A DNA stretch of 14,385 nt from DUZB01 sp964407525 (GTDB taxonomy: Bacteria; Desulfobacterota; DSM-4660; Desulfatiglandales; Desulfatiglandaceae), in NCBI GenBank assembly GCA_964407525.1, contig CAYOWC010000102.1:1-14385 (forward strand), read 5' to 3'. The notes below the pieces were generated by a model, which saw only the letters and a program-made list of their open reading frames with translations, was not told where the DNA came from and made no database searches. The position numbers and the translations under genes are program-made. How positions within the stretch are numbered: position 1 is the first letter of the stretch; each line of letters opens with the position of its first letter. Shown one piece after another: positions 12,263-14,385 of this stretch.

Positions 12263-14385
12263 ATGGGAACAACGACAAAGACAGTAGAAGGAAATGAGGC
12301 GGCAGCTCATGTGGCTTATGCCATGAGTGATGTGGCGGCCATATACCCGATTACACCATCGAGCACGATGGGGGAATATGCTGATGAATGGGCTGCTCAC
12401 GAGCGAAAGAACATCTTTGGTCAGACCTTGAAAGTGGTGGAAATGCAGTCAGAGGCAGGCGCTGCCGGCGCCTTGCATGGCGCCTTGTCCTGTGGAGCCC
12501 TGAGTACTACCTTCACGGCGTCCCAGGGGCTTTTGCTCATGGTCCCCAATATGTACAAAATTGCCGGGGAATTGATGCCGTGCGTTTTTCATGTATCCGC
12601 CAGGGCCATTGCTTCCCATGCCCTTTCCATATTCGGGGATCATGGGGACATCAATGCCGTACGTCAGACCGGGTTTTCCTTGCTGGCATCGGCCTCAGTC
12701 CAGGAAGCCATGGATCTGGCTCTTGTGGCGCATCTCGCATCCATTCGTGCCAGCCTGCCTTTCATCCATTTTTTTGATGGGTTCAGGACCTCGTCGGAAA
12801 TCCAGAAAATCGAATTTATTGACTACGACGATATGGCCGGACTTGTGGACTGGGAAGGCATCGATCTTTTCAAGAGCAGGGCCATGAATCCGGAACATCC
12901 CCAGTTGAGGGGGACGGCCCAGAATCCCGATATCTTTTTCCAGAACAGGGAAGCCTCCAATCCTTTCTACGAGCGTATTCCGACCATCGTGCAGGAGGAG
13001 ATGGAAAAGGTCGGGGACCTGGTAGGCCGTGCCTATAACCTGTTTGATTATGTGGGTGATCCGGAAGCGGACAGGGTGATTGTCTCCATGGCCTCAAGCT
13101 GCGATACCATTGAGGAAACGGTAAATCATCTCAATAAGGGAGGGGAACGTGTCGGCCTGGTGAAAGTTCGTCTTTACCATCCTTTTTCCGCGGAACATTT
13201 CCTGAGAGCCCTTCCTGCTACGGTGGAAAAGGTCGCCGTGCTTGAAAGGACCAAGGCTCCTGGTTCCCTCGGAGAACCTCTGTACCAGGATGTATGCACC
13301 GTTTTCCATGAGAAAGGTGATTTCCAGGAAGTAGTGGGCGGCAGATACGGTCTTGGAAGCAAGGATTTTACCCCTTCCATGGCAAAGGCGGTTTTTGACA
13401 ACCTGAGATCCAGGGGGCCCAAAAACCATTTCACGGTGGGAATCGTGGATGATGTGACCTTTACTTCCCTGAAAGTGGCCGAAGATTTTGATCCCACACC
13501 AGAGGGAACGGTGAGCTGCAAATTCTGGGGACTTGGGGCCGACGGAACGGTAGGCGCCAACAAGAACGCCATCAAGATCATCGGTGAGAATACCGATATG
13601 TTCGCCCAGGCGTATTTTGCCTACGATGCCAAGAAGTCCGGAGGCATCACCATGTCTCACCTGCGGTTCTCGCCCCACAGGATTCAGTCTCCCTATCTGT
13701 TAGAGACGGCGGACTTCATTGCCTGCCACAACCCATCCTTTGTAAACGAGTATGAAATCCTTGAAGGAATCAAGAACGGAGGGTCTTTTCTCCTCAATTC
13801 CGCCTGGAGCCTTGAGGACATGGAAACGAAGCTCCCGGACCACATGAAAAGGACGATTGCGCAGAAAAATATCGCCTTTTATAATATTGATGCGTTGGAT
13901 ATCGGCAAGGCTCTTGGTCTGGGCGCCCGGATCAACATGATCATGCAGGCGGCCTTTTTTAAGATCGCCAATGTCATCCCGCCCGAAGAGGCCTTCGGAT
14001 TCATGAAAGACGCTATCAAGAAGACCTACGGAAAGAAAGGCGATAAGATTGTCCAGATGAACATGGACGCAGTTGACCAGGCTGTGGGCGCACTCAATAA
14101 AATTGAGGTTCCCGAGTCCTGGGCAATGGCCGGACACGAGGACTACATGGAAAAGGACGAGCCGGAATTTGTGACCGATGTCATGCGTCCCATGCTTGCA
14201 CAGCAGGGAGATAAACTTCCGGTCAGCTTGATGCCGCCGGACGGAATTTTCCCTACAGCCACGACCCGGTACGAAAAAAGGGGCATCGCCACCAACGTGC
14301 CGGAATGGATTCCGGAAAACTGTATCCAGTGCAACCAGTGTGCCTTCGTGTGTCCTCACGCGGTGATCAGGCCGGTGCTGGCGCG
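12263..14385 (+). CDS. nifJ: Pyruvate:ferredoxin (flavodoxin) oxidoreductase, N-terminal 707 residues
   Basis: This enzyme converts pyruvate and CoA to acetyl-CoA and CO2, reducing ferredoxin or flavodoxin through thiamine diphosphate and iron-sulfur clusters in the cytoplasm. AAGGA lies 8 nt before the ATG. Visible parts in order are the pyrimidine-binding domain (about 1-250: YPITPSSTMGEYADEWAAH, EMQSEAGAAGALHGAL, FHVSARAIASHALSIFGDH); domain II (about 265-410, with YHPFSAEHFLRALP); the gamma domain (about 415-630: FWGLGADGTVGANKNAIKII, SGGITMSHLRFS); and the start of the ferredoxin domain, with cysteines at 687, 690, 693 and 697 (CIQCNQCAFVCP). The window ends at codon 707 plus 2 bases, whereas family members are about 1,170-1,200 residues. 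The second cluster and the diphosphate-binding domain are therefore outside the window. No frameshift is seen. The fused single-chain form points to an anaerobe. Confidence 0.96.
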   Translation, partial: MGTTTKTVEGNEAAAHVAYAMSDVAAIYPITPSSTMGEYADEWAAHERKNIFGQTLKVVEMQSEAGAAGALHGALSCGALSTTFTASQGLLLMVPNMYKIAGELMPCVFHVSARAIASHALSIFGDHGDINAVRQTGFSLLASASVQEAMDLALVAHLASIRASLPFIHFFDGFRTSSEIQKIEFIDYDDMAGLVDWEGIDLFKSRAMNPEHPQLRGTAQNPDIFFQNREASNPFYERIPTIVQEEMEKVGDLVGRAYNLFDYVGDPEADRVIVSMASSCDTIEETVNHLNKGGERVGLVKVRLYHPFSAEHFLRALPATVEKVAVLERTKAPGSLGEPLYQDVCTVFHEKGDFQEVVGGRYGLGSKDFTPSMAKAVFDNLRSRGPKNHFTVGIVDDVTFTSLKVAEDFDPTPEGTVSCKFWGLGADGTVGANKNAIKIIGENTDMFAQAYFAYDAKKSGGITMSHLRFSPHRIQSPYLLETADFIACHNPSFVNEYEILEGIKNGGSFLLNSAWSLEDMETKLPDHMKRTIAQKNIAFYNIDALDIGKALGLGARINMIMQAAFFKIANVIPPEEAFGFMKDAIKKTYGKKGDKIVQMNMDAVDQAVGALNKIEVPESWAMAGHEDYMEKDEPEFVTDVMRPMLAQQGDKLPVSLMPPDGIFPTATTRYEKRGIATNVPEWIPENCIQCNQCAFVCPHAVIRPVLA

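Noticed and set aside
13094..14359. Two minus-strand reading frames of 194 and 219 residues
   Set aside because: They lie antisense to the pyruvate oxidoreductase gene, whose motifs and cysteine cluster leave no doubt about the coding strand.

Overview
The window looks like a scaffold piece from an anaerobic, sulfate-reducer-like Deltaproteobacterium (Desulfobacterota). The inference rests on three things: a pilMNOPQ type IV pilus locus whose PilQ and PilF carry lipoboxes, a fused single-chain pyruvate:ferredoxin oxidoreductase, and short-period intergenic repeats of a kind I associate with that group. Genus cannot be set from sequence reading alone. The scaffold contains a 100-N gap.

Layout. 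On the minus strand, from about 10.8 kb down to 2.4 kb, lies the type IV pilus alignment and secretin locus: pilM, a two-gene cassette (DUF4160 then DUF2442 type), pilN, pilO, pilP, an unnamed secreted protein with a FlgO-like domain, pilQ and a PilF/PilW-type TPR lipoprotein. PilM (cytoplasm), PilN and PilO (inner membrane) and PilP (periplasm) form the alignment platform that reaches the PilQ outer-membrane secretin. PilF-type pilotins help PilQ assemble. A good sigma-70-like promoter (TTGACA, 17 nt, TATGAG) lies about 180 bp upstream of pilM. Beyond pilF are a 112-bp heptanucleotide array, a frameshifted small gene, and the first 608 codons of a large lipoprotein built from about 100-residue Ig-like (Big_1 type) repeats, which leaves the window at base 1.

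On the plus strand, divergent from pilM, is a compact signal peptidase I (lepB) preceded by a 26-codon upstream ORF with a strong ribosome binding site. A gene-free stretch follows (11769-12262), holding hexamer repeats, the assembly gap with identical 55-bp flanks, and a promoter buried in a 36-bp dyad. Then comes the 5' 60% of a pyruvate:ferredoxin (flavodoxin) oxidoreductase gene, cut by the right edge just after its first iron-sulfur motif.

The least explained signal is a family of degenerate 7-nt-period tracts in the gaps of the pil locus. The clearest is 16 consecutive heptamers (GWRRNCA) starting inside the pilF stop codon. Others fill the pilP gap and flank the DUF4160/DUF2442 cassette as a 32-bp direct repeat. 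The unit sequence differs at each place while the period stays at seven.
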